This document shows, one piece after another, positions 1 to 11,443 of a stretch of DNA of 64,000 bases. Position 1 is the first letter of the stretch. The number at the start of each line of letters is the position of its first letter. The stretch is from Euglena gracilis (taxonomy: Eukaryota > Euglenida > Euglenophyceae > Euglenales), in contig CP154955.1 of the NCBI GenBank assembly GCA_039621445.1, forward strand, positions 14,816,465 to 14,880,464, read 5' to 3'. Below the pieces are notes generated by a model, which did not search any database, was not told the DNA's origin, and saw only the letters and a list, made by a program, of their open reading frames with translations. The position numbers and the translations under genes are program-made.

Positions 1-1154
1 CAGAGCAGCCAGTTGCAGAAAGAATTATTCTGCTGTGTGTGAAACCATGATTCGAGCAACGAAAACAGGTCCTGGAAACAGGTCCGGGGTGGTTTCGTTA
101 TTTCGGGGGGGGGGGTTATTAGTTGGTGGGGCTTATCATGATTTGGGGGATTCACACCATTCTTGCTTCACAACTTTGCAGTGTCGTCGGGGTTTGTCGC
201 CGGAAGTGCTTGGCCGTCACATTGGACAGGGGACCATCTTTGGTGCGGGAGAGTAAACGTGATACAATGCCGGAAAGAATAACGCCACCGGCTGGGAGGA
301 GTCACACAAATGGGGGGCGGCCCGGTTGATACGGCGGGATGGAATGGGGGCTGCGAAGCATCAGGTCCCCGTCATAGCCGAGGTCTCTGCCTGTGGCCTG
401 CTGTGCCACAGTGCACGTCCACCCCGACACCCAAGCAATCATAAATACCAAAAAATTCTGAAATATTATTGAAAAATTAAATAATGTAATAATAAATTAA
501 TACTAATAAACCAACATCCAAGAGTATTATTCAAATACATTTTGGGTCCGTGGGGTAACCCCCCCCCCAAATAAGACCCCCCCAAAAATAAGGCCCCCCC
601 TGGGCCAATCGAGCAAAACTCCAAAAATAAGACCCCCCATAAATAAGACCCCCCTTGATGGCGCGAAGCGCCGGCGACGGTGAAATTTTTCCCTGAAAAA
701 TTATCAAAAAACCCAATTTCATGCGCAAAAATGGTGAAATTTCAAAAAATTTCCGATTTTTGAAGTGCAAAAAAACATGCTAAATGTCAAATTACACCAA
801 TCTACACATGGCGCGAAGCGCCGAAGGAAAAATTTTTAGCACTCTTGGGAACCTGAAAAATGGTGCTTTTTCGGGCCTGGGTCGGTCAAGAAAAAATCCA
901 AAAATAAGACCCTCCCAAAAATAAGACCCCCCCTGGAGGCTTCCAGCAACGGACCCAAAAAAATAAGACCCGGGTCTTATTTTTTTGGGGGGGGGTTTAT
1001 TCCTCCGGTGAACTGTCGGACCAACGACTGTTCCGTGGAGGTTGGCTTTGCCGGACCGGGCGGGCCAGCACACGCCCCAGCCGTCGCCCGCCGTGCGGCG
1101 CGGGCCGCCCCCCACCGCCACCGCCACGAGGAGCAGCCAGCACCGGCGCCGCAT
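1..1154 (-). CDS. CgeB-like glycosyltransferase gene, copy A (5' exons only, runs off window)
   Basis: Left-most of three tandem copies; only its first two exons are inside the window. Exon 1 (1074-1154) starts [17 protein letters not shown], a signal peptide or signal anchor nearly identical to copy C. Exon 2 (about 327-397) reads ATGRDLGYDGDLMLRSP, matching the DLGYD block of copies B (18132-18219) and C (41231-41318). Intron 1 carries a TA-flanked C-tract transposon (556-999). The rest of the gene lies left of the window. The function is inferred from the homologous copies, because the catalytic part is not visible here. Confidence 0.6.
327..397 (-). CDS. copy A exon 2 (DLGYD block)
   Basis: Reads RDLGYDGDLMLRSP after an AG. 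Homologous to exon 2 of copies B and C. The 3' border is not certain. Confidence 0.5.
556..999. mobile_element. TA-flanked C-tract element P1 (in copy A intron 1)
   Basis: The left end is TA followed by ACCCCCCCCCC and AAATAAGACCC. The right end is its inverted form (AAAAAAATAAGACCC, then a C tract, then TA on the other strand). It has no coding capacity. AATAAGACCC is repeated inside, and a perfect 30 bp palindrome sits at 957-986. The TA at both ends fits a Tc1/mariner/pogo-type target duplication (inference). Confidence 0.6.
957..986. repeat. perfect 30 bp palindrome
   Basis: The left arm AAAAAAATAAGACCC is followed directly by its exact reverse complement, with no spacer. It lies just inside the right end of element P1 and could come from an inverted fusion of two element ends. 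Confidence 0.85.
1074..1154 (-). CDS. copy A exon 1 (signal peptide)
   Basis: 27 codons from ATG. Two to four basic residues precede a hydrophobic run LLLVAVAV. It ends at a GTGTGC donor in phase 0, as in copy C. Confidence 0.6.
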
Positions 1155-1662
1155 CGGTCGGGGGCACGGTGCCCAGCCTGGCCGACATCGACAGCGCTGA
1201 GGGACGGGGGAAACAGCGCCCCCCCCCCCCCCCGGGAAGTGCCAAGGCACGTTGGGGAGCGCAGAGGGGGGGGGAGGTCAGGTCCAGGCTCAAGGCCGGG
1301 GGTACCAGGGCGGGCTCAATTTTCCTGGCGGGGCAGGAGTTGGCCAGCCACCCCACAAATGACAGCGTTTTTGACTTCTCGATATTTCAAAAAAAAGCAT
1401 GGATAAATTTCCATGACGCCCAAAATGCATAAATTCCTAATCGTTCCGAAAAAATATGATTTCCTTTTTAAAATCAGCACAAAAACAGTTTCGGCCATTT
1501 TTATGTCAATAAAGGGGAAAAAAACCTGAAATTCTGGGGAGCCACCCCCGGAAAGTTGGCCTCTGGGTCTGTAAACCCCCCACTCCCGTTTGCCACAAAA
1601 AACGCCATGTCTGCCTGATGTGACACAGACCGTTCCCCCGTTTGCTATTTACACCCTGCGGC
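1155..1662. other. upstream region of copy A
   Basis: C/G homopolymer runs followed by AT-rich sequence; no supported gene. It should hold the promoter of copy A, but no TATA box or other recognisable core element was identified. Confidence 0.3.
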
Positions 1663-1675
1663 CAGGCATTATTAT

Positions 1676-1800
1676 TTTTTAAGGCGCCTTAAAAAACCTT
1701 AAAAAACCTTAAAAAACCTTAAAAAAATCACCCCGGGAAGTTTTTCTTCCCCGTGATGACCTTAAAAAACCTTAAAAATTCTCCCTGAGAAAAATTTTCT
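1676..1800. repeat. CTTAAAAAAC subterminal repeats, left
   Basis: About six copies of a 10-11 bp CTTAAAAAAC unit. Mirrored by a second array at 2748-2860 near the other end of the same element. Confidence 0.8.
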
Positions 1801-1978
1801 TGCACCAAACAAATAATGGCATGTCTGAAACCCCGCATAAAGCCAGTCAATGCAGAAGCGGTTGTGAACAAACAATATGAAAACCGGATTGTTTGCCAAG
1901 GTTTCTGGCATAGTTCGGTTGGCCTCGGTTCACCAAAGGCTGTGACACACGGCCAGAAAAAGCAAAACTTGCAACCAC

Positions 1979-2574
1979 ATGTTTCAACCAAGCGTTCTCC
2001 AATTGAGCGGTGATTCCGCGAATTTTTCCCACTTTCTTGCCCAAGCACGCGAAAGTTTTGATCCCCGCACTTATGTGCAGCAGTTGGAAGAAAGACTTTC
2101 TCGTTTGGAGCAGAAACCTTGCCATGGTGGAGAAATTCCTGCTGAATTTGCAAACTTTCACGCCCAAAATCTCGAATATCGCAAGTAGGATTGAGAATTT
2201 GCAACAACAGTGGCAAAATGACACAGTGGATATCCGAACCACAATCGCCGATTTGCAGACCCGCAATGCGGCAACCCGTGCACCCACAACGGATATTCGC
2301 GGAATCAAGGCCACCATGACCGATTTGCACAAAAAAATTGCAACAGGATGTTGGTAACATTGAATCTGTGTTGGCTAAGGTGCAAGGATTTTGTGATAGC
2401 CTCATGAACACCGAGAAAATAATCAAACTTTTTCATGTGAGCAATACCAAACGCGTGCCCATGCAGTGTGCCGCCATACACATTGCTCAACACCTTGTTG
2501 CATGGGATACAGAGTGGGTCACCTCGAAACTCGAAATTCGAAACCATCCATTTTTTTCATTGCAATTACTTTAA
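1979..2574 (+). pseudogene. frame-broken coiled-coil coding relic in hAT-type element
   Basis: Three adjacent frames continue one another. Around 2070-2115 the frame reads YVQQLEERLSRLEQK. From 2123 it reads MVEKFLLNLQTF and later IENLQQQWQNDTVDIRTTI with heptad spacing. From 2338 it reads NIESVLAKVQGFCDSLMN and ends near 2574. At least two frameshifts would be needed to join them, so this is a decayed gene. The family was not recognised; coiled coils are common in proteins carried by DNA transposons. Confidence 0.5.
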
Positions 2575-2747
2575 ATTTCTGACCCTATTTGAGACATTTG
2601 CTTGCCTGTTGACAATAACTGTCCCTCATGGACCGTCCTGATCCCCATGCTTCGCCCTAGGCTTCTTCCTTGGGCGTTCCAAAGCCACAGAGGAGTCTGA
2701 AGCCATAGGCCATTTTCGGGGTTTGACATTTTAGCTGAGGAAAAAAA

Positions 2748-2860
2748 TGCCTTAAAAAACCTCAAAATTTTTTTAAAATCCTCAAAAAACCTTAAAAACC
2801 TTAAAAAACCTTAAAAAAATGCCTTTAATTTTTTTTTTTGAGAAATTTCACCTTAAAAAA
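2748..2860. repeat. CTTAAAAAAC subterminal repeats, right
   Basis: Six or so CCTTAAAAA(A)C units at the right end of the 1663-2870 element. Confidence 0.8.
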
Positions 2861-3755
2861 ATAATGCCTGCCTGCGGCCCCCTTCCCCCCTCCCCCTCCC
2901 CCTCCCCCTCCCGCCCCTGGGCACATTCAGAGGGGACGCCACTTTGGATTTCACGTGACCTTTTTTGGCATCATGACATACATGCTGACGTGCAGTTGCC
3001 AACCACCTCCCCCCAAGGCGACTGTTGATTCACCTGGTAGACCATGCACTCCACTTCAATCCCAGCCGGATCAAAAGTTGAGACAAATCCCAGCGGGATC
3101 ACAATTTTGGGTACAATTCTGGCCTCTGGATATATTTTGGGTGCAACTCTGGCTGAATATTTCATTTTTGGTTTGGTCTTAAGCTCTATGTTGCTTTCCA
3201 AAGTCCGTGAGTTTTATTTGCATCTTCTCTGTGAACTGGAAAAAAATTTGGGCAGAAAACACCCTCTCACAGGTTTGGAAGCGGATGCTCTGCCACTGAG
3301 GCAATCGCCGTGTTTGACATTGAAAAAAGTTCTACTTTAACACAAAAAAAGAGTTCCCGTTAATTTCTGTGTTCAAAACATGGTTTGGCAAAAATGGTTA
3401 CCGGAGCTGGTTACCGGAGCCTCTGTCTGTGGAGGCTGGTTACCTGGAGCCTCCGCGGAGGCAATCAATCAGGTGGGATTCCACTTTGCGGTAGAGCCCG
3501 AAATTGCTGTGGCTACATATACAGTGCAGTGTATCGCAGTTACAACATGTTCACATTTTTATGCATTCTGGGGTTTTGTCATTATGATCAATCCTTCCGT
3601 TCCCATCAGTTGCAGCCATTCTTGAATGGATATCCCCAATCAGCACTAATGTTTTTGCAATTGCGGATAACTGCGGATAATTATGGATAACTACAGATAA
3701 CTACAGATGAGAATTTGACACCCTAACTACAGATAAATGCCAATCTCTGGTTTGG

Positions 3756-3835
3756 GTGACAGTTAGGGTTAAGGTTAGGGTTCAGGGCAGGGATAGAGTT
3801 GGGTTTACAATCAGGGTTAAGGATAGGTTTTGGGT
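3756..3835. repeat. degenerate TTAGGG-like tract
   Basis: Irregular GTTAGGGTTAAGG-type units with substitutions, facing the CCCTAA-type tract at 4735-4990. Probably part of a transposon (compare 8786-8842 and 39636-39656) and not a chromosome end. Confidence 0.6.
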
Positions 3836-4342
3836 ATGTATCCCCCTGGGCACGGTTCCTAGTGGTCCAGTGAGGTCCACTTTCTTTATGGCACCCCGAT
3901 GGAGGATTGCACCGTTTTTTTTGGTGAGTTCTGTTTTTTTTTAGGAAGTGGGCCGAGGTTAAAGTAATCGTTATGAAGGGATGAAAAATTTTTGGTCGAA
4001 CTTGGGGCTAAAATTCATCTGAAATTTTGGCATAATTTAGGCCTAAAATTAATCCTAACCCGAACCTCATCCCAAACCAAACACCTAACCTGTACCTCGA
4101 CTCGAGTACGCCTTGCATACGATTTTTCCAGTACATCTCCTGTGGGATGCCCCCCACCCCTCCATATAAAACAAGTAGTTTGGGGCTGCCGTCAGGTGTT
4201 TGTGAAGCCAGACAGTAAGCTGCAGTGCCTTCCATATGCCCCGGAGGCGAAATTTGGATTGAATCGTTTTAAGCCCCCCATCATGAGCATATGCCTTTGT
4301 CCAGCGTTGAGTGCAATGATTTATGGTTCAAGCACAGCCTGT

Positions 4343-4430
4343 TTGTGTGCGTGTGTGTGTGCGTGCGTGCGTGTGTGTGGTGTCTGTGTGTGCGTGCGCA
4401 TACATGGGTGCGTGCATGTGTGTGTTTTTG
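4343..4430. repeat. GTGTGC dinucleotide array
   Basis: Impure (GT)n with GC interruptions. Confidence 0.85.
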
Positions 4431-4734
4431 TGCCACCTATGTGCAGCTTTTCTTTTACGCCCTTTTGATGTGTCATTTGTCATTGTGTCATTGGTCTTGT
4501 GTCGGAGCTGTGCTTTTCCGCCTTTCTTTCACGTAAAACCTGGTGTTGGCAAACGCTTTGCCGTCCTTCTGCCGCGCCTGTGGCTGCTGAACAGACCACC
4601 TGTCCTTCGGTGCTTGGAGTGCCACCAGGGTCCCAGAAATGAAAATCCCCCAGCAGCGTGCCAATCGATAAGCGTTCTATTTCCCCTCCGCCCACAATTG
4701 CACAGCAAGGCCAAATTGGGTGCACCCAAATCCA

Positions 4735-4990
4735 AATCCAAACCCCAACCACTTCCCTATCCCTATTCCTAACCCTGACCCTAAAGCAAACTCTAATCCT
4801 AACCTTAACCATAAGCCTAACTGTATCTGTATCCCCAACTGGAACCCTGACCCTGACCCTATCATGACCCAATGCGTATCTGTGACCCCAACCCTGCCCC
4901 AAGCCCGTAACCCAAACCCAAACCCTATCTCTATCCCTAACCCAAGTCCCAACCCACCCCTGAACCGAACCAACCCCTCAGCCCACGTAC
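4735..4990. repeat. degenerate CCCTAA/CCCAAA tract
   Basis: About 250 bp of imperfect 6-7 bp units such as CCCTAA, CCCAAA and CCCTGA. Interstitial telomere-like sequence with no terminal context. Confidence 0.7.
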
Positions 4991-5548
4991 TGTAGAGGCC
5001 GTGGGCGAGGGAAGGGGGCACGACGGCAATCAGGGTGGTGAGAAGGGGGTGCCACCCAAACGAATGCCGAGAGAGGCCAAAGGGAGGCCGGGGGCTGTTG
5101 AGCCCGCTCTGAATGAATGCGGCCGGGTGGAGTGGATTGCATTGCTTTCGTTCAGTGGCAGTGATGGAGTTACAATTGCCCTCTCCCTGTTTGCTGAAAT
5201 GATTTCGGCCTCGCAAAAGCTCCATGAAAGTTGAAAATAAACAATCTCTTGTCGAGAATGCCAACTGAATGAAAAGAAAACGCCCATAAACAACCATAAG
5301 GAAAACAAACAAATGTGAATGTGAGCAAATTCTGGCGATTCTTCCCAACTCCTGGACTACCATTTGATCAAATAAACACGAATTTCTTTTTAGAGGGCAA
5401 CAACAGCCGGGAAAAAAACTCCACAAACAGGGCTTGCAAATACGAGGCCTTCTTGCCAAGGAGCGACAAGGGAATCACTGGGGCCAAAGACTGAGGGAGG
5501 GATCCGGCAACACCGACACCATCACCGTCCGTGTGAATGCACCTTGGG

Positions 5549-5790
5549 GTGAGTCCGCCTCACTGTAAGGCGGCCCAGTGCCAGAGAAACCCAAAGAGCA
5601 CCCACTGTCAAATTAATTGTTAATTAATCAAAATAATCATGGTATTGTCAAAGAAATGAAAGAGACGATTGTGAAAAGGCTTTTCAGAAAAGCATCTCTG
5701 TTCAGATCCATGGTCCGTGTCTTGTTGGCTGATGTCCAGCTGTCTCCCACCGGGATGATGCACCAAAGCAGGCACCCATGAGCACGCACG
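5549..5790 (-). other. segment duplicated downstream of copy B (possible 3' exon or UTR)
   Basis: Conserved with 26870-27070 downstream of copy C: the blocks around GCGGC (5560) and GTCTTGTTGGCTGA (5718) align in the same order. On the minus strand one frame reads SANKTRTMDLNR here and SANKTRTMNLNR in the other copy. Substitutions do not clearly favour a frame, so this may be a short last exon or a 3' untranslated region. Confidence 0.45.
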
Positions 5791-5799
5791 CACACATGC

Positions 5800-6211
5800 G
5801 TGCACAGACACACACAACACACACCCACCCACCCCCCCACCCACCCCCCCACCCACCCACACACCCACACCCACACCCACACCCACACCCACACCCACCC
5901 CCTCACCCCCGCACCCCCGCACCCCCGCACCCCCGCACCCCCGCACCCCCACACCCCCCCCCCCCCACACCCCCACACCCCCACACCCCCACCCCCACAC
6001 ACCCACACACACCCACCCCCCCCCACACACCCCCCACACCACACCCCCCGCACCCCCGCACCCCACCCCCCACCCCCGCACCCCGCACCCCCGAACCCAC
6101 ACACCCCCTCCCCCCTACCCACACCCCCCCCCCCCCCCACACCCCCACCCACCCCCACCCCCACACCCACACCCACACCCACACCCCCACCCACACCCAC
6201 ACCCACACCCA

Positions 6212-6309
<98 letters not shown>

Positions 6310-6315
6310 CACAGC
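5800..6315. repeat. CA / CCCA / CCCCG microsatellite array
   Basis: About 500 bp of CACCC and CCCCGCA units grading into pure (CA)n at 6210-6315. Copy C has a shorter array at the homologous place (27060-27170). Confidence 0.95.
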
Positions 6316-6477
6316 ACATGGACAAACACAAAATGGGTTTCAAGCCTTGTTGCGTATTCTCATTCATTCTTTTTGCTTTTCCCCCCCTCTGTTCGCTTGT
6401 GTGCTCGCTGTGCGGGGAATAAACTCAGCTATCCCCCCGAAAGAAAGCCAGGCTCCACACAGGGAGATGTGGGGCAC

Positions 6478-6628
6478 AGCCTGGCCAGCGCGGTCCACAG
6501 CACGTGGTCCATGCGGGACACCGTGCGGTGGTACCGCAGCGCGTGCTGGTGCCCGGCCCGGGCCACCGCGCGGGCCTCCAGCGGGTGCGTCAGGTAGTAT
6601 CGCAGCTTGCGGTGAGGCCAGCCCCGCG
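6478..6628 (-). CDS. copy B exon 13 (C-terminal block)
   Basis: CTCAG acceptor. [20 protein letters not shown] then [20 protein letters not shown]. Intact here, split by a transposon in copy C. Its phase relative to exon 12 does not match cleanly, so one border is misplaced or damaged. Confidence 0.7.
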
Positions 6629-9600
6629 CTGAGTGGCACATGTGGCACGTGTGGCACGGGTGACACATGTGACACGTGTGACACGTGTGTGGCCCCGCCT
6701 TCCTGGGCCCAGGGCAAAGTTGTATATGGAAGATTCAATATTACGAATGGCTGGGGCATTGTGCAAATACGCAACCTCCAAGATTTTTTTAACATTTCCA
6801 ATACCGGGGCCCGAGGTGAAAGGCAACCCGAATTGGTGTCACTGGACGCCCCCAAGGCCCGGGCACGAAAGCTGCGGCTTGGAACTTTGCGGTCTGTGGG
6901 CACAAATCTCCCAAAGCAGAGTAACCGGAAACGCTCAGAAATGAAATGAGGGGACTCCATTGCGGATTTGGGCAATGGCACCCCTGAATTTTCATTGAAA
7001 TTTCATTAAATCTTTCATACAAATTTTCATTTCGTTGTTGCGCATTGCATAACGAGTTCACTTTTTTGAAATTCCAAAAGTGGGTGACCATTGCGCATTT
7101 GCGCACTGGCAACACCACTTAATATATAAAAATTGTTTCTGTTGTGCATTTGCACAACGGTCGCGCTCATTTAGAATAAAAACTTAAGAGTCCACTGCTA
7201 ACGTGCGATATGAATTCTCAATTAAATTTAAGTTTCAAATTCAAATTTAATGTGGTCGTTGCACAAATGCGCAACATAACTACCTCAACACAACACAAGA
7301 CACAAGACGGGATGGAGCACAGTAAGACAGGTGGATGGAAGCCTTCTCTCAATCATGTTATTCTGAAATTGGTAACCACTGCGCATCTGCACAACGACCA
7401 CACTGATTTAATCTTAAAGTTTGCGTCACATTTGTGCAAAAGACACACAAATAATAAATAATAAACTTGTAATATTTAATACTTGGCAATTCCTGAGAGA
7501 GTTTTGTTTGGTCGCCAAAAGCAAAGCCCCCAGAGGGGGGTTCCACATTTGGGGGGGGGGGCATTACAAAAACCGACCACACCCCACGCCACAAGTCGCG
7601 GCACGCCTGCGAGCTGACAGACAGACAGCCTGGGGGCTGGGCAGAACTCTGTCTTGTTGAAAGGATCGAAGATGACCCAATGAACCTGAGGAGCACGCAT
7701 GGGAGGACTGTGAGCGACTGCAGCAGGCTGCTTGGCCAAGGTGATCAGGGTGAGCCGCACCCCCCCCCCCCAAACCCCGGCAAACAGGCTTCCCACCCCG
7801 TGGACCTCTCTCGCTGGGCTATGCAAACACACTTTGTGAGCACAAAGGAAAAGAAATCGCCGAAAAACTCCAGGGGTTTTCAGCGAAAATATCACTGTCC
7901 AAAAGGGGCATGTTTCCCCCGTGTCCCTCCGTGTCCTGCCCCAACCCCATGCGACCCACTTTTGGGGTGAGGATTTGGGGCACCCGTGACGGGCCCATCC
8001 GTCCCCCCTTAACCCCCCCCCCTGAGAGGGCCCACCTGAGCGGCTCTACTGATCCACAAAGGAATCACAGGAGGCACCCCGGCCCCAGTCCGCCACTGGG
8101 AACACCAAAAAAAATGGATTCCAACCCCCCCCCTCCAAGCCCCAACGGAGCTCAGGGCCTCTGTGGGCACAGGGCAAAGAATGGAACCGACCCCCAGAGT
8201 CGCTTTGGTGCAGTACCCCCAGGAGGGAAATTGATATTGGAGGCCTTCAGAAAAATTGCGGAAGAAATGCCGAAAGATGCGGAAGTTGCGTAAAATTGCG
8301 GAAAATGTGGAAGAATTGTGGATATCACCCCCCCCCCCCGAATACCTCGCCATCGCGGCATCAAAAAGTTCATATATATAACATATATATGGCATATAGC
8401 ATACATACATACATACATACATACATACATACATACATACATACATACATACATACATACATACATACATACATACATACATACATGCATACATACATAT
8501 GTATATATCCATCTATATGGCAAGACTAACCCACTGGCCCGCTGGGGGGGAGGAGGCCCAGTGGGTGTGGGGGTCCCACCTTTTTCACCAACTCCAAATT
8601 TTGGATGTCGCGCCCCGATTCGCACCTATTTCTGTGAATTCTTGGAGTCGGGTTCGGGTCAAAATCGGGAACTAAGGTTACAATTAAGAAAAAAGTTAGG
8701 CTGAGGTCGGGTCGATATTCATACACAAAATTGGACCGGAAATTCGTTCTAAATTCGGCCGAAATCCGGCCCGACCGCCTATTTTCCCCTAATTCTAACT
8801 CTTTCCCTAACCCTAACTCCAATCCTAACCCTAACCCTATTCCGGAAAATTACCCCGGAATTACCCCTGCCGGCGAAAAAAGTTTCCGGCGGTGGGTTGG
8901 ATTCCCCAGGGAAAAACAAGGGGGGTTCCAGTAGTTTTACCTAAGCAGCCGAAGTCCCCAGTGGGTACAACTACTGGGCCCTCCCCCCCCGGCAGTTAGT
9001 CTTGCCATATATATACATATATATGTATATGTATATGTAATACATAAGAACCACACCCTCTGACCGACACAAGCGTCCATTGAAGGACAGAATTATGGCA
9101 ATCCTTACTGGGCAAAAACCAAAATAAAAAAAGGCAGCTGGCTAATAGTTGGGCACCCAAAACAGGAGGGCAAAAATGCCTCCAGCTGGTTGCCAATTCT
9201 CGACAAATACTGACAGATTCTGGAAACGGTTGACATTTTTTTTTTTACACATCTGACAAAGATCAGAGCCAACCACGCGGGAACGCTGGTCTGCTGTGCA
9301 GCTGAGACATACATAACCCACCCACCCACCCACCCACCCACCCACCCATACAATTTTTTTACTCGGCGGGTGTCACTTCTACTCTTCCAAAAACCAGTCA
9401 GTCACTCTTTTTTGTGAAACCAGTCAGTCACTACCCCCGGGAGGGGGGAGGGTCGGTCGCTCTGGAGGAAAATTGGCCACAAACGTGGAAAAAAAAGGTT
9501 ACTTTTTTTTTCCCCGGCGTTGGGTCACCCTAGTGGTTTTTTTTGCCGACCGGTCCGGGCCAAACACCAATCAGTCACCTGAAAAACCAGTCACCCACCC

Positions 9601-11404
9601 CCTGGGGTGGGGGGATCGGCCAGTGACAACCCAACAACAACAAAACACAACACAGCACAACAGGCACAACACAACACAACACAACACAACACAACACAAC
9701 ACAACACAACACAACACAACACATCACAGCACAACACAGCAAACACAGCACAGCACACCACAACACACCCCGTCCTGCAGGGGGTAGGCCAGCGGGGTCA
9801 ACATCCGGTCCACAAACACCAGCGCCCCGCTGGCGAGGGCCTCCCACGTGCGGAAGTCGGTCTCCCAGTGCGCGGGCTGGCACGTCACGATGATGCGGGC
9901 GTGGCGGAGGAGGCGGAGGTACGCCGTGTCAGAAATGCCGCCGTGTTGTGTGGGCTGGGGCTCTCTGCAACAGGAGGCAAATATATTTTCAATTTCTTTA
10001 TTTCGAAAGAAGGATGCATCCTGCCTTCTTCTTGCTGAGAAAACTGCAGACACGAGGAAAAACCCATTTGAACACCCAGGACGAACATCCACAAAGACAA
10101 AATCAAATGAGGCAAACGAGCAAAACAAAGTCACAAAAAACGTTTTTCTGAGGTTTGACTTGGACAAAAAACTCTGCAACCAGAACAAAACAGAGAAATT
10201 ACTGCCCCCTCAACTTCTCCCCCCCAAAAAAGGGTGTAGATGTTGGCTTAATCAAAGAAAACAAGAAAGAAAATTCACCAGAAACCTGGGGAAAACAGAA
10301 AAAAAAGATATAGTTGGGTGAGAATAGGCATAAAAGCGTCGCTTTTTGCACTTTTTGCAAAAAAAAACAGTACAAAAATACAAAAAGAAGCTTGAGGATG
10401 AGGGCAGCTCTCTGGGCCAACGTTTGACTTGGAATTTTTTTTTTCGCCCAAATAATAACCCCCAAAACCCCCCCCCCCCCCATGTGATGTCAGTGAGATG
10501 TTCAGAACTCGTCATTGCGCTGAGTTCCTACTGCCCAACCAAGAGGTGGGTTGACCGCATGCAATGCAGCGGCAGGCGACGCACTGGTCTCCGAAGGGGG
10601 AGACGGGCTTGATGAGCATACTGTACGACGTCTCCGCCTGGAACTCCTTCAGCCTGTGGGATAGAGACAGAACCAAAGAATCGAGTCAGAAGGGAGGCAG
10701 AACCAACTGGAAAGTGCTCACTGGAACTACTTTTTTTGGGACCTTCAACTCAGCTCCTTCCACTGAAACCTCCCAATCTCTGTTCAAAACCGTCAGCTTG
10801 GATATCGCATCACCAGAAATCAGCGGTCATTCTTGTATGCCGCCATGCGTGCAGGGCGTGGCTGCATGACCTCCCAGAGGGTCCGACGCAGAGGCTGGAA
10901 AACTTGGGCCGGCTGGGCTGGGGTCCCCTCCGGCTTCAGCGACGTTCCTGCATAACCCCCCCCTCCCCCAAATAACCTGGCGGGGTGCCGGGTTATTGGA
11001 ACCAACTTTTCTCCCTGCCCCCCCCCCCCGCCAGGCTATTTCGGCCCTTTTTTCAGCGCCGTAAAGGAATTTTGCTTAAAAAGGGGGGGGGTACCAAGTT
11101 ACAAGTTACTGGAACCGTCTTTTTGTGCCTCCCCCGCCAAGTCATTCGGCCACTGCCAGGAGCAAGGGCCCCGCCAAGTTATTTGGGGGGTTAACTGTCA
11201 CCGAGACGTCGGCCGGGGCAGAGAGACGCCTTCGGGTGGAGCACACCACTGCACCGTGTTCCACCGCCCGGCGCTGCCGGTGGAGATGTTCAAGGAGCGA
11301 GCGCGGAGGGTGCAGACCACAGCGTAGGGCCGCGCTTCCCAGGGGATGGGACGGGGCGTCATCCGGGCATTTGGGGGCGGCCGCAATATGTGAGCGTATT
11401 TGGG

Positions 11405-11443
<39 letters not shown>

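Larger units (their letters stand above)
1663..2870 (+). mobile_element. hAT-type element with broken coiled-coil gene
   Basis: 1208 bp element. Inverted ends start CAGGCATTATT and run into TTTTTTAAGG. Perfect 8 bp direct repeats CCTGCGGC flank it at 1655-1662 and 2871-2878. Both subterminal regions carry arrays of CTTAAAAAAC units, as expected for repeated transposase-binding sites. The interior holds frame-broken coding sequence (1979-2574). The 8 bp duplication and CAGG ends are hAT hallmarks; no transposase was recognised. Confidence 0.8.
2871..5548. other. intergenic, no supported gene
   Basis: Lies between copy B and copy A. Contains a C/CCCT-rich run (2880-2920), short AT-rich stretches, degenerate TTAGGG-like tracts (3756-3835, 4735-4990) and a short GT/GC array (4343-4430). 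The open frames here have no codon bias or recognisable motifs. Confidence 0.4.

Noticed and set aside
3250-3312. tRNA-like D-arm on the minus strand (CTCAGTGGCAGAGC)
   Set aside because: The anticodon stem does not pair and no T-arm follows, so not called as a tRNA.
4735-4990. CCCTAA-like tract as a chromosome end
   Set aside because: Too degenerate and internal; similar tracts occur inside small transposons.
8399-8495. Regular repeats considered as a CRISPR array
   Set aside because: A pure 4 bp microsatellite with no spacers; eukaryotic context.
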